Origin: Gottfriedia sp049568075
Lineage (GTDB): Bacteria; Bacillota; Bacilli; Bacillales; Bacillaceae_G
NCBI GenBank assembly: GCA_049568075.1
Contig: CP144911.1
Reading direction: 5' to 3' (one strand)
Length of the DNA: 64,000 nucleotides
The translations under genes and the position numbers were made by a program. The first letter of the stretch is position 1, and the number at the start of each line of letters is the position of its first letter. Below are positions 17,769 through 27,578 of the stretch, in pieces. The notes under the pieces were generated by a model. It saw only the letters and a program-made list of their open reading frames with translations, was not told where the DNA came from and made no database searches.

Positions 17769-20292
17769 GCTTAATAATGAATTGACGATTAAAAAAGATG
17801 GTTTTTTTGATCTCGCAAAAGATAAAGAAGCGCTTCTTTGTTTCCTAAAAGAAGTTGAAGATAAAAAAATTCAGTTTTCTTCTTTAAAAGAACGCTTAAA
17901 CTATATGATTCAAGAAAACTACTATTATAATGTTGAGATGGATTACTCCTTTGATGAAATAGAAAAATTATATGAGTTAGTATACAATGCAGGATTCACT
18001 TTTCAATCATATATGGCCGCATCAAAATTCTTTAAAGATTACGCATTAAAAACTAATGATGGAAAGCATTATTTAGAAGGATATGAAGATCGAATTGCGA
18101 TCGTTGCACTATATTTAGGAAGAGGCAATATTGAAAAAGCATTGAAATTAGCAAAAATGATGATTCAACAAAACTATCAGCCAGCTACTCCAACTTTCTT
18201 AAATGCTGGAAGAAGTAGAAGAGGCGAATTGGTGTCATGTTTCTTATTAGAAATGGATGATAGTTTAAATTCAATAGGATTTCAAATTAATACGGCAATG
18301 CAACTGTCAAAAATCGGCGGTGGTGTTGCATTAAATCTATCAAAACTTAGAGCTCGTGGAGAGCAAATAAAGGAAATTGATAACGCTGCAAGTGGTGTTG
18401 TTCCTGTTATGAAGCTATTAGAGGATTCATTTTCATATGCTAACCAGCTAGGACAACGTAAAGGTGCTGGTGCAACCTATTTAAATATTTTCCACTGGGA
18501 CGTAGTTGAATTTCTTGATACAAAAAAAATCAATGCCGATGAGAAGAGTAGAATTCAATCACTATCAATCGGTTTAATTGTTCCAAATAAATTCTTTGAA
18601 CTAGCAGAAAAAAATGAACCATTCTATGTATTTGCACCATATACAGTGTATAAAGAGTATGGCATTCATTTAGATGATTTTGATATAGATGAAAGATATG
18701 AAGAGTTAGTAAATAATGAGCGAGTTAAAAAGAAAAAATTAGATTCAAGTGCACGTGATCTATTAGTAAAAATTGCTGCGATTCAGTTAGAATCTGGTTA
18801 TCCATATTTGATGTATAAAAGTAATGCTAATCAGCAGCATGCATTAAAGGATATTGGCGAAATTAAAATGTCTAACTTGTGTTAATAGCTAGCACCTTCT
18901 AGAAGAAATTCTAGTCGAAAACTCTGTTAAACGGGAGAAGCCTTATAATAGGTAATCTACCGTGCTAAATCTTATCTTAATTGGTTTTATAGTAAGTGTC
19001 TTATAGGTATTAAGTGTTATTAATTTTAATAATCAAGATGTAACATAATATTTAGGAATATCTGAAGAAACTAAATCAAAATCGCGATAAATTTCCTACC
19101 TATAAGAGACTTTCTGAAAGATTAAGATAAGTAAATGCCTAACGACTATCGAAAGCATAGCTGGATGAAAAACTCCAGTGAAGAAGCGAGTAGAGTACAC
19201 TTAAAAGCGAGTGGAAAAGCAGAGCACCTTACCAGGTTGAGCTGAAGGTGATGATATAGTCTATCCTGCATGGTGACATGTAGCAGTTCATAAGAGAACG
19301 GGTTGGGTTGTAGCGGGCCTGATTGAATATAAGAGACAGAAATTTTTCAACTACAAGAAACATCAGTCATCAATAACTATGGCGAAGAAGATCAAATCAA
19401 ACGTGATGTGAATTGTAATTTAGGATCATTAAACATTGTAAATGTAATGGAAAATAAAGCGATCAGAGAATCTGTACATGTTGGAATTGAAGCATTAACA
19501 GCTGTAACAGATATGACGGAAATAGAGAATGCACCTACAGTGAAAAAAGCAAATGAAGAACTTCATTCGGTTGGTCTAGGTGCAATGAATTTGCATGGAT
19601 TTTTAGCGAAAAATGGAATTTCATATGAAAGTGCTGAGGCTAAGGATTTTGCGAATACATTTTTTATGATGGTAAACTATTATTCTATTGAAAAAAGTAT
19701 GCTAATCGCTAAAGAAACTAGTAAAACGTTTAAGGATTTTGAAAAGAGTGAATACGCTAAAGGAACTTATTTCGAAAAGTATACTTCAAAATCATTTGAA
19801 CCTAAAACAGATAAGGTAAAGGAATTATTTAATGGAATCTATATCCCAAATGAATTTGACTGGGTTACATTAAGTAAGCAAGTACAAGCGTATGGATTAT
19901 ATAACAGCTATCGTTTAGCAATCGCGCCTACACAATCGATTAGTTACATTCAAAATGCTACTTCATCGGTTATGCCGATTGTAAATGTTATAGAGTCTAG
20001 AACTTACGCAAATTCAACAACTTATTATCCGATGCCATATTTATCAAAAAATAGTTTCTGGTATTATAAATCAGCTTATGATATTAACCAATTTAAGTTA
20101 ATCGACTTAATTGCTGAAATTCAGCAGCATGTCGATCAAGGTATTAGTACTATTCTTTATGTAAACAGTGATATCTCAACGCGAGAGCTTGCTAGATATT
20201 ATATTTATGCTAATAAAAAGGGTTTAAAGAGTTTATATTACACACGTACTCGTAAATTGAGTGTAGAAGAATGTATAAGTTGTTCAGTATAA
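17755..20292 (+). CDS. nrdE: Class Ib ribonucleotide reductase large subunit, split by a group I intron
   Basis: NrdE reduces ribonucleoside diphosphates with NrdF. Exons are 17755-18882 and 19336-20292; joined they give 694 residues, the normal family length. The unspliced frame stops at TAA 18883-18885. TTG 17755 is chosen because GGGAGTGG (17741-17748) lies 6 bases before it; a longer frame from 17698 runs through nrdI. Seen: ELVSCFLLEM with a redox Cys, the NxCxE catalytic site rebuilt by splicing as NLC-TE, PTQSISYIQNATSSVMP, and the C-terminal Cys pair CISCSV. Catalytic Cys376 is the last residue of exon 1. Confidence 0.93.
18883..19335 (+). ncRNA. Group I self-splicing intron in nrdE (453 nt, no ORF)
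   Basis: The boundary is set by protein continuity and splice chemistry. Exon 1 ends in GTGT, which pairs with GCAC at 18892-18895 to form P1 with the expected U.G wobble at the splice site; the intron ends in G19335. The core GACTAT (19144-19149, in AACGACTATC) pairs with ATAGTC (19256-19261, in GATGATATAGTC), the typical P7 pair. No homing endonuclease is encoded. The IA-type layout resembles introns known in nrdE of Bacillus and its phages; subclass is my inference. Confidence 0.9.
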
Positions 20293-20364
20293 AAAAGTAG
20301 TATTGAACTTTAGTATATAAAGAGTTCAATAGTCTAAATTAAATTACTTAATGATCTAAAATGA

Positions 20365-20416
20365 AAAGCTCGAATATAGAATGCTTTATGCATATTGTTC
20401 TATATCATCGAGCTTT
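20365..20416 (+). other. Long hairpin between nrdE and nrdF
   Basis: AAAGCTCGA-ATATAGAA pairs with TTCTATAT-TCGAGCTTT around a 16-base loop, 25 bases before the nrdF start. It could attenuate transcription into nrdF or protect the nrdIE 3' end; the T-run (TTTCTTT) is imperfect. Confidence 0.6.
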
Positions 20417-20440
20417 CTTTATGATTAGGGGGAAATATGA

Positions 20441-21409
20441 ATGAAAGCTGTTAACTGGAATAAAAAAGAAGATGAGTTTAGTTTAGTATTTTGGAAGCAA
20501 AATCTATCACAGTTTTGGACTGAAGAAGAAATTGTCGTTTCATCTGATAAAAATACTTGGAATACATTATCAAAAGAAGAACAATCAGCATTTAAAAAGG
20601 TTTTAGGCGGTCTAACATTATTAGATACTAAGCAAGGCGGAGAAGGTATGCCTTTAATCTTAGTTCATCTTAAAAATTTACAAGCAAAAAGTGTACTAGC
20701 GTTCATGGGTGCGATGGAAGAAGTACATGCTAAAAGCTATTCGCATATTTTTACAACTTTAGCTACAGAAGATGAAATTGAAGATTTGTTTAAATGGGTG
20801 GACGAGCATCCAATTTTAACAAAAAAATCGGAATTAATTTCCTCTTATTATCTAAATTTATTAAAGCGTGATGTTTCGGATGAAGAGTTATACATGGCAA
20901 TGGTTGCAAGTGTATTTTTAGAAAGTTACTTATTTTATAGTGGATTTTTCTTCCCGTTATACTTAGCTGGTCAAGGTAAAATGACTGCTAGTGGTGAGAT
21001 TATTAATCTAATTTTACGAGATGAAAGTATTCACGGTGTATTTGTTGGACTATTAGCGCAACAAATTTATGACCAATTTACTGATGAACAAAAAACTCGA
21101 CTTTACAATGAAACAATGTCATTATTAGTTCAATTATATGAAATTGAGTTACAATATACTGAAGAAATTTATTCTTCAATAGGTTTAGTAGATGAAGTTA
21201 ATAAGTTTATTCGATATAATGCAAACAAAGCGTTAATGAACTTAGGCTTTGATACTTATTTTGATGAAGAAGATATTAATCCAATTGTTTTAAATGGTTT
21301 AAAAACGGATACAAAAAATCATGATTTCTTCTCTGTTAAAGGTAATGGGTATGTAAAAGCAGTTACAGTGGAAAAATTAACAGATGAGGATTTTGTTTTT
21401 GAATTTTAA
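20441..21409 (+). CDS. nrdF: Class Ib ribonucleotide reductase small subunit NrdF
   Basis: 322-residue ferritin-like subunit carrying the dimetal-tyrosyl radical. Metal ligand motifs are visible: LLDTKQGGEG (Asp), the helix GAMEEVHAKSYSHIF (Glu, His), FLESYLFYSGFFFP (Glu) and LILRDESIHGVF (Glu, His). ATG 20441 follows AGGGGG. It completes the nrdI-E-F operon; the 148-base gap after nrdE holds a long hairpin. An oxidoreductase gene starts 18 bases after its stop and may be co-transcribed. Confidence 0.93.
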   Translation: MKAVNWNKKEDEFSLVFWKQNLSQFWTEEEIVVSSDKNTWNTLSKEEQSAFKKVLGGLTLLDTKQGGEGMPLILVHLKNLQAKSVLAFMGAMEEVHAKSYSHIFTTLATEDEIEDLFKWVDEHPILTKKSELISSYYLNLLKRDVSDEELYMAMVASVFLESYLFYSGFFFPLYLAGQGKMTASGEIINLILRDESIHGVFVGLLAQQIYDQFTDEQKTRLYNETMSLLVQLYEIELQYTEEIYSSIGLVDEVNKFIRYNANKALMNLGFDTYFDEEDINPIVLNGLKTDTKNHDFFSVKGNGYVKAVTVEKLTDEDFVFEF

Positions 21410-21427
21410 ATGTAAGGAAGTATGTAA

Positions 21428-22396
21428 ATGAAAGCACTTGTTTTTAGAGAATTTGGTCAATCAGACGTATTGAAATATGAAGAAATAGCAACACCTAAAA
21501 TTTCAAATGATGAAGTATTAGTTGAAATGAAAGCTGTAGGTGTTAATTTTGCAGATATCTACCGTCGTAAAGGAAATTATCATTTAGCAGGTGATCCTCC
21601 GTATATTTTAGGGTATGAAGGCTCTGGAATTATTACCGAAGTCGGTTCTGATGTAAAAGACTATAAAGTAGGAGATCGCGTAGCGTTTGCAGATGTTCCT
21701 TTTTCGAATGCAGAGTATGTTGCTGCAAAGGAATCTCATATTGTACCAATTCCAGATGAAATTAATTTTGAAATTGCTGCGTCTATTATGCTACAAGGGT
21801 TAACTGCCCATTATTTAATTAATGATAGTTATAAAATAAAAGCTGATGATATTGCACTTGTTCATGCAGTAGCAGGTGGTGTTGGCCAATTATTGACTCA
21901 AATGATTCTTTTAAAAGGTGGAGAGGTAATCGGATTAACCTCATCTCAAGAAAAAAGAGAAAAAGCTTTATCAATCGGTGCGAAAGAAGTATTTTTATAT
22001 AGTGATAATTGGGTTTCACAAATAAAAGAGTTTACAAAAGAAAAAAATGGTGTAGATGTTGTATATGAATCAGTAGGATCTACAATAATGGATAGCTTTG
22101 AAGCAACAAAAGTTCACGGTACAGTTGTATTTTATGGAATGGCTGGAGGGGATCCAGTTCATATTGATCCAAGAATGTTAATGGATACTTCAAAAACACT
22201 AACTGGTGGAGACTTGTGGAATGTGCTAATTTCGAAAGAAGAGAGACTACGTAGAAGTAAAGAGCTATTTAATTGGATTGCAACTAAACAATTAATCGTA
22301 CAACAACCTACTGTGTTTCCTTTAAAAGAAGGTAAACTTGCTCACGATCTATTAGAAAGTAGAAAATCAACCGGAAAAATCATATTATCTGTTTAA
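21428..22396 (+). CDS. Quinone oxidoreductase-like MDR family protein
   Basis: 322-residue zinc-free medium-chain dehydrogenase. N-terminal GroES-like fold with the family phrase VGVNFADIYRRKGNY, a Rossmann domain with VHAVAGGVGQLLTQMI (NADPH site), and LLESRKSTGKIIL at the end, as in NADPH:quinone reductases (Qor). Eighteen bases separate it from nrdF, so it may be read through from the nrd operon, although the functions are not obviously linked. A strong terminator follows. Confidence 0.85.
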   Translation: MKALVFREFGQSDVLKYEEIATPKISNDEVLVEMKAVGVNFADIYRRKGNYHLAGDPPYILGYEGSGIITEVGSDVKDYKVGDRVAFADVPFSNAEYVAAKESHIVPIPDEINFEIAASIMLQGLTAHYLINDSYKIKADDIALVHAVAGGVGQLLTQMILLKGGEVIGLTSSQEKREKALSIGAKEVFLYSDNWVSQIKEFTKEKNGVDVVYESVGSTIMDSFEATKVHGTVVFYGMAGGDPVHIDPRMLMDTSKTLTGGDLWNVLISKEERLRRSKELFNWIATKQLIVQQPTVFPLKEGKLAHDLLESRKSTGKIILSV

Positions 22397-22400
22397 TAAA

Positions 22401-22438
22401 AAAGACCAAAACTTTGATGTTTTGGTCTTTTCTTTTTT
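22401..22438 (+). terminator. Terminator after the quinone oxidoreductase gene (copy 1 of a duplicated hairpin)
   Basis: AAAGACCAAAAC / GTTTTGGTCTTT with a T-rich tail. The 30 bases 22401-22430 recur at 22975-23004 with one mismatch in the loop. Confidence 0.9.
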
Positions 22439-22974
22439 CACGCTGTTAAAAACAACCTTTTCAATAAATTACCAAATTTTCGTAAAAGGAGTAGAGTGAT
22501 GTTGATTCCAATCAACTTATTCATCAAAAAATGTCTGCGATAAAACCTAATCAAATAGCCTTTACTTAGAGTAAACTAAAAGTTGTTTCTTAATCAGTAT
22601 ATGTCAAATAAATTAATACCGAACATTAATAAATAAACTAATCAATTGATTTGTTTTTCTTAAATCTAGCTCAAAATATTTTTAACCTTAAAAAAACATT
22701 ACTAGTGTTATTGGAATCATAAAATTGCTTAAACATATTTACAACAAAAACCATTAATAGCACAACATCCAAAAGATAATTCAATCATTAATTAATGTTC
22801 ATTTAATGACCGTTTTCTAATTCAACATGCTGAAAAACGAAGTCAATATTGAAAAACGGAAGTCTAAGTATGTTTTTAAGCAAAAATATGGAAATAATAT
22901 ACTCATAACAGGCTTTAGTGAAAACAACCACAAATTAGTGACAGTTGACAAACCCATTTTTCTTCAGCCTGAAA
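22431..22974. repeat. Non-coding insert of about 545 bp between duplicated terminator hairpins
   Basis: AT-rich stretch with no convincing gene. A 61-codon open frame at 22827-23012 has no ribosome site and runs into the second hairpin. A small perfect stem GTTGATT / AATCAAC occurs near 22502-22517. The right end is CAGCCTG (22965-22971) followed by the second hairpin, similar to the CAGTCTG end of the repeat family at 32, 57 and 60 kb; the left end CACGCTGTTAAAAAC is weakly similar to its inverse. Confidence 0.5.
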
Positions 22975-23010
22975 AAAGACCAAAACTTTTATGTTTTGGT
23001 CTTTCTTTAT
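22975..23010 (+). terminator. Duplicated terminator hairpin (copy 2)
   Basis: Almost identical to 22401-22430 (29 of 30 bases). It directly precedes the convergent end of the minus-strand kinase gene at 23015, which it probably also terminates. Confidence 0.85.
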
Positions 23011-23014
23011 AAAG

Positions 23015-24238
23015 CTATTTAATTGGTAATGTAATTGTAAAAGTAGTTCCATTATTATCGCTCTTTACGCATATAGTACCGTTATGATTTTGGATTAGTT
23101 TTTTAGTTAAAGATAAACCGAGTCCAGTACCGTCATCTTTAGTTGAGAAGAACGGATCAAATATATATGGTAAATCTGAAGGTGGAATTCCTGATCCATC
23201 ATCTTTTAATGAAATATAAATAAAATCCTTATCAATATAAGTTGCAATGATAATTGTAAGCAGACCTTCTTTTTTTGCATCTAATGCATTATGAAATAAA
23301 TTTAAAATAACTTGTACAAGTTGGTTTTTATCAAAGAAAATATGTGCTCCTATTAATTCCTCAGATAGGTAGTATTCAATTTTAACATTATTTAAAACGG
23401 TCTCGCTAAATAATAGTTGTTTTATGTGATTCGATAAGAAATCATTAATATTAATTGGCTCTGGTTTATAGTTCGCATTCTTTGTAATGGATAAAAAGTC
23501 AGTAATGATTCCATTTGCCCTATCTAATTCTGGAATCAATAAATCATTAAACAATTGCTTATATTGAGGCGGAGCTTCTTCTTGCAAGAATTGTAAATAA
23601 CCTCTAACAGTTGTAAGTGGATTGCGGACTTCATGTGCTATACCTGCAGCAATTCTACCAGACATTGCTAGCTTTTCAGAATCCCTTGCCTCGTTTAAAT
23701 TATGAAAAATACCAATTACTCTTGAAATTTCTCCATTTATATCACGGATTATACGGGTATTGATAATGCCATAATTAATATTTAAAATTTCCTTATTATA
23801 AAATTCTTCACCTGAATAAAGTGTTTGTAGTAAACAAATGTCTTTATCGTCTATTTTTAATAAATTTCTAATATGCCGTCCGATTAATTCGTATTTAGTA
23901 ATTTTAAAATCAATCGCAACTTGTTGGTTATATAGCGTAATGATTCCATCTTTATCGATAAATACTATGTGATGCGGTAAAGCATCATAGATCGATTGCA
24001 AAGTTCTTCGACTATTAGATAAAAAGGTAGAGAATTTAGTATGTAATGGAAGTGTTTCATTATTTGTATTACATAAACCTGTATTTCTAGTTAAATGATT
24101 TGAATTTGATAATTCACGAGTTTCATTTGAAAATATAGATCCGGAAGTTATTGTATTTAAAATTGTTTCATACGATTTTACTTTTTCTTCAAGCTCGGTT
24201 ATTTTATTTTTTAGTTCATGCACTGTCTCGTTAATCAT
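23015..24238 (-). CDS. PAS-domain sporulation-type histidine kinase
   Basis: 407-residue soluble sensor kinase. A short N-terminal coiled coil (ELKNKITELEEKVKSYE) is followed by a PAS domain (about 80-180, SIYDALPHHIVFIDKDGII), the HisKA helix with phosphoacceptor His202 in AAGIAHEVRNPLTTVRGYL, and a HATPase domain with N box (NLFHNALDA), G1 (DDGSGIPPSDL) and G2 (DDGTGLGLSLT). No cognate regulator adjoins it. The layout fits orphan KinA/KinE-type kinases feeding the Spo0A phosphorelay; that role is inference. Confidence 0.85.
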   Translation of the reverse strand: MINETVHELKNKITELEEKVKSYETILNTITSGSIFSNETRELSNSNHLTRNTGLCNTNNETLPLHTKFSTFLSNSRRTLQSIYDALPHHIVFIDKDGIITLYNQQVAIDFKITKYELIGRHIRNLLKIDDKDICLLQTLYSGEEFYNKEILNINYGIINTRIIRDINGEISRVIGIFHNLNEARDSEKLAMSGRIAAGIAHEVRNPLTTVRGYLQFLQEEAPPQYKQLFNDLLIPELDRANGIITDFLSITKNANYKPEPININDFLSNHIKQLLFSETVLNNVKIEYYLSEELIGAHIFFDKNQLVQVILNLFHNALDAKKEGLLTIIIATYIDKDFIYISLKDDGSGIPPSDLPYIFDPFFSTKDDGTGLGLSLTKKLIQNHNGTICVKSDNNGTTFTITLPIK

Positions 24239-24365
24239 TTACACTATACTCCAATTTCTACTAAAATAAGATTATACTGTAGTCAATTATATCAAACTAA
24301 TTCGTTTATTTTAATGAAAATTAGAAATAATTAATTAGTAATGAAAGAACTAATGGGAGAAAAGT

Positions 24366-25214
24366 ATGGAAATAAAAATTGGAGTTACTGGGTGGGGCGA
24401 TCATGATAGTTTATACCCTGATCGGATTCACTCTTCAAAAAAATTGAGACAATATTGTACGCATTTTCCTATTGTTGAAATTGATTCTTCCTACTATAGT
24501 ATTATGCCACAATCAAACTATCAAAAATGGGTAAATCAAACAACCGCTGACTTTTCATTTATCGTTAAAGCGTATGGCGGTATCACCGGCCATTCAAGGC
24601 AAACCTATTCTAAAGAGGAACAAATTTTACTGTTAACGCCATTTTTAGAATCAATCCAGCCTTTAATTGAAGCGAATAAATTAAAAGGTATATTATTTCA
24701 GTTTCCACCATGGTTTAATTGTAAAAAAGAAAATGTTGAATTATTAAGAACTTTAAAAAGTAAACTTAAAGGTCTTCCTGCTATTTTAGAATTTCGTAAT
24801 CAGACGTGGTTTTATCCTAAGTTTTATGAGCAAACGTTGAAATTTATGGAGGATGAAGGATGGATTCATTCAATTTGTGATGAGCCACAAGCAGGTAATG
24901 GAAGCATACCAATCGTATTACATCCTACGAATCCAAATTTAACTTTAATTCGTTTCCATGGCCGAAATATATATGGATGGAATCACAATGGACAAGATAA
25001 TTGGCGTGAGGTACGTTATTTATACCGATATAATGAAGAAGAATTATATGAATGGGTAGAAAGAATTGAACAGTTATCAAAAAACACAAAAGAAATTTGT
25101 ATACTGTTTAATAATAATTCTGGTGGAGATGCAGCGGATAATGCTAAACAATTAATGAAGCTGCTTGGTATTGAATTTGGACCATCCTCTACAGAGCAGC
25201 TTGAATTATTTTAA
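24366..25214 (+). CDS. DUF72 family protein (YecE-like)
   Basis: 282-residue TIM-barrel-like protein. The family signature IGVTGWGDHDSLYPD is at the N-terminus, followed by FPIVEIDSSYYSI, KLKGILFQFPPWF, LEFRNQTWF and a C-terminal LFNNNSGGDAADNAKQLMKL. DUF72 proteins are widespread but their reaction is not firmly known. The last 4 bases overlap the end of the convergent bdbC. Confidence 0.85.
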   Translation: MEIKIGVTGWGDHDSLYPDRIHSSKKLRQYCTHFPIVEIDSSYYSIMPQSNYQKWVNQTTADFSFIVKAYGGITGHSRQTYSKEEQILLLTPFLESIQPLIEANKLKGILFQFPPWFNCKKENVELLRTLKSKLKGLPAILEFRNQTWFYPKFYEQTLKFMEDEGWIHSICDEPQAGNGSIPIVLHPTNPNLTLIRFHGRNIYGWNHNGQDNWREVRYLYRYNEEELYEWVERIEQLSKNTKEICILFNNNSGGDAADNAKQLMKLLGIEFGPSSTEQLELF

Positions 25215-25624
25215 TTTGATTTTCGTAACAGAGTTATGCAGCAAATATTAATAAGTAGGAATGCAACAAATGCCAGCATTGGAATTGTAATGAATCCAAA
25301 CCAATTTAAATAATCCCCAGTACAAGGGACTGGACCACACTGTGTTGCTGTTTCCTTAAGTGCAGGAACTTTTTGAATTAAAATATGATAGATTGAAATA
25401 CACATACCTATTAATGATAAAGGTAAAACATAAATAACATCTTTTATTTTATTTTTATAAAAAGCGATTCCTAATATAAAAACAATTGGGTACATAAAGA
25501 TTCGTTGATACCAGCATAATGAACAAGGTGTCCAATGATTAATAACTGAAAATGATAAACTACCTAGTGTTGCAATAATACTTACAATCCAGGTGAAAAA
25601 TAAAATTGATTGCTGTTTCTTCAT
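25211..25624 (-). CDS. bdbC: Disulfide bond formation protein BdbC (DsbB family)
   Basis: 137-residue membrane protein with four hydrophobic segments. It carries the first redox pair CSLC in WTPCSLCWYQR and a second extracytoplasmic pair in CGPVPCTGDYLNWFG, the two Cys pairs by which DsbB-type proteins re-oxidise a DsbA-like partner using quinone. The usual partner bdbD is not beside it here, so the pair is split in the genome or another oxidase is used. Confidence 0.88.
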   Translation of the reverse strand: MKKQQSILFFTWIVSIIATLGSLSFSVINHWTPCSLCWYQRIFMYPIVFILGIAFYKNKIKDVIYVLPLSLIGMCISIYHILIQKVPALKETATQCGPVPCTGDYLNWFGFITIPMLAFVAFLLINICCITLLRKSN

Positions 25625-25795
25625 TCCTTACCATCCTTAATTTGATTTTCGATATTGCTATTGTACCTTTGATTGGATGTAAAGTGGTATAAAAACGACG
25701 TTTGGTCATGAAATTTAAATTTTAGTTATTTATAGAGCCCAGAAAAAGAATATTCTATGCTTTTCTGATTTGATAAAAAGAATATTTTAAAAGCT

Positions 25796-25827
25796 AAAAA
25801 ACCTGAGATCATAATCCCAGGTTTTTT
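25796..25827 (-). terminator. Terminator after deoD
   Basis: AAAAAACCTG / CAGGTTTTTT hairpin just past the minus-strand stop. Confidence 0.85.
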
Positions 25828-25836
25828 AAAGATATC

Positions 25837-26541
25837 TTAAGCGATTGCCGCATCTAACGCGATGACAATCATGTCATTAAAAGTAGTTTGTCTTTCCTGT
25901 GCAGATGTTTCTTCACCAGTGAAGATATGATCACTTACAGTTAAAACAGTAAGTGCGTCTACATTATATTTTGCTGCGATTGTATATAATGCAGTCGTTT
26001 CCATTTCTACAGCAAGCACTCCGTAATTAGCTAATTTTTCATACATGTCCATACTGTCTCGATAGAAAAGATCTGAAGTTAAAATATTTCCTACTTTAAC
26101 ATTTAACCCTTTATTCACTGCACCTTCATACGCTTTCTTTAATAAATCAAAGCTAGCACATGGAGAATAATCGAAACCAGGGAATGTTTGACGATTCATA
26201 TTTGAATCTGTACAAGTCGTCATCGCAATAATGACGTCACGAATTTTTACATCCTTTTGAAGTCCACCACATGTACCAACGCGAATTAAAGTTTTTACAC
26301 CATAACTATTAATTAGTTCATTTACATAAATACCAATTGAAGGTACTCCCATTCCAGTACCTTGAACGGAAATTCTTTGGCCTTTATATGTACCAGTAAA
26401 ACCAAGCATTCCACGTACATCATTATAACAAACAACATCCTCTAAAAATGTTTCTGCGATATATTTAGCTCTTAATGGGTCACCAGGTAATAAAATTTTA
26501 TCAGCAATTGCACCTTGTTCGGCACCGATATGTATACTCAT
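25837..26541 (-). CDS. deoD: Purine nucleoside phosphorylase DeoD
   Basis: 234-residue hexameric phosphorylase releasing purine bases from (deoxy)nucleosides. Seen: HIGAEQGAIADKILLPGDPLRAKYIAE with the phosphate-binding Arg, RVGTCGGLQKDVKIRDVIIA, the substrate segment VEMETTALYTIAAK, and TVSDHIFTGEETSAQER with the catalytic Asp. ATG 26541 follows AGGAGGATC. Single gene with its own terminator. Confidence 0.95.
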   Translation of the reverse strand: MSIHIGAEQGAIADKILLPGDPLRAKYIAETFLEDVVCYNDVRGMLGFTGTYKGQRISVQGTGMGVPSIGIYVNELINSYGVKTLIRVGTCGGLQKDVKIRDVIIAMTTCTDSNMNRQTFPGFDYSPCASFDLLKKAYEGAVNKGLNVKVGNILTSDLFYRDSMDMYEKLANYGVLAVEMETTALYTIAAKYNVDALTVLTVSDHIFTGEETSAQERQTTFNDMIVIALDAAIA

Positions 26542-26839
26542 TTAATGATCCTCCTTAAAACTGTGTGTAAATAGCCCATCCATTATCAGTATGTTAGTTT
26601 CTACATTTAAATAAAAAACATTCTTATTTGTATGTCGCTTAAAGGAAAAAGTGAGATGGACGTAGTACATATTAAATATAGAAATATTCATAGACAAAAT
26701 TAACCAATACAGATAATTTATGGCGATTTTTAATTATTGCACAGGTGATAAAATAATGAAAGAGTTTACAATTAGAATTTCAGCTTTCTTGAAATAACTA
26801 AAAATTATTAATTTTAACCTATTTAAGGGAGAATGATCT

Positions 26840-27568
26840 ATGAAATTTCGTTTTATTGCAGCTCTATGTATAGCTATATTAATTATTCTATTAATTAGCA
26901 ATCGTCTAGTTAATCATAGTATATTATCAAGTGGTAGTCAGGTTAGCCAACTGAAAGTTCAAAAGGTAAAATGGAATCTTACAACTAAAAAAAATTCACA
27001 AGAAGTAACCGTATCCTCTAGAACTTTGAATGTGTTACAACGGGAAAAAATCAGAATATTTATTACGACAGATCAATTAAAATCTTATAAAGTCATTGAA
27101 CCAGTATATAATGGAAGTAATCAATTTACATTTAAGTATTCTTTTAAGAAAGACATTCCTTATTATGTTAGTATATTTTTAAATAATCAAACGCTTGATA
27201 CTAAGATATTCCAAAAACAAAAGGACAAAAAATCAGAAGTATTTCCGACAGCTATTCTAACGGAAAAGACTGATGATTATAGAGTTTCCCTACTATATAC
27301 TTCAATTCTTCCAAAAACTAAGAGTAAAATTACATTTGATTTTGATCAATTTAAAAAACGTTCCCAATTTACAAATCAGCAATTTTATATTATGAATGAA
27401 GAAGGAACCTATTTTAAGTTAATTAGTAATCCTACTAATCATTCAAAAGTAAACTATGAACTTGATTTACCTGAAGCAGGTATGTATAAAATATTTTATG
27501 AATTTAAATTAAATGACGATCAAAAATCATTTGATTTTATTTTAGACGTAAAAGACAAAGACAGCTAA
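26840..27568 (+). CDS. Membrane-anchored protein of unknown function
   Basis: 242 residues. A single N-terminal hydrophobic helix (FIAALCIAILIILLISN) without a lipobox anchors or exports the rest. The outside part seems to hold two beta-rich halves of similar length, each ending in a similar phrase (KKDIPYYVSIFLNN and LPEAGMYKIFYEFK), suggesting two immunoglobulin-like or YtkA-like domains. I do not recognise a named family. It starts 10 bases ahead of the HAD phosphatase gene, so the two are likely co-transcribed. Confidence 0.6.
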   Translation: MKFRFIAALCIAILIILLISNRLVNHSILSSGSQVSQLKVQKVKWNLTTKKNSQEVTVSSRTLNVLQREKIRIFITTDQLKSYKVIEPVYNGSNQFTFKYSFKKDIPYYVSIFLNNQTLDTKIFQKQKDKKSEVFPTAILTEKTDDYRVSLLYTSILPKTKSKITFDFDQFKKRSQFTNQQFYIMNEEGTYFKLISNPTNHSKVNYELDLPEAGMYKIFYEFKLNDDQKSFDFILDVKDKDS

Positions 27569-27578
27569 GGAGTAGGAA

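Noticed and set aside
18871..19420. nrdE as a pseudogene with an internal stop or frameshift
   Set aside because: The interruption is 453 nt with group I P1 and P7 pairs and a correct splice frame; the joined protein has normal length and all motifs.
22827..23012. 61-codon open frame as a gene
   Set aside because: No ribosome site, odd composition, and its end is simply the duplicated terminator hairpin read as protein.
26756..26797. 13-codon ORF with AGGTGAT before it
   Set aside because: Too short to support without conservation data.
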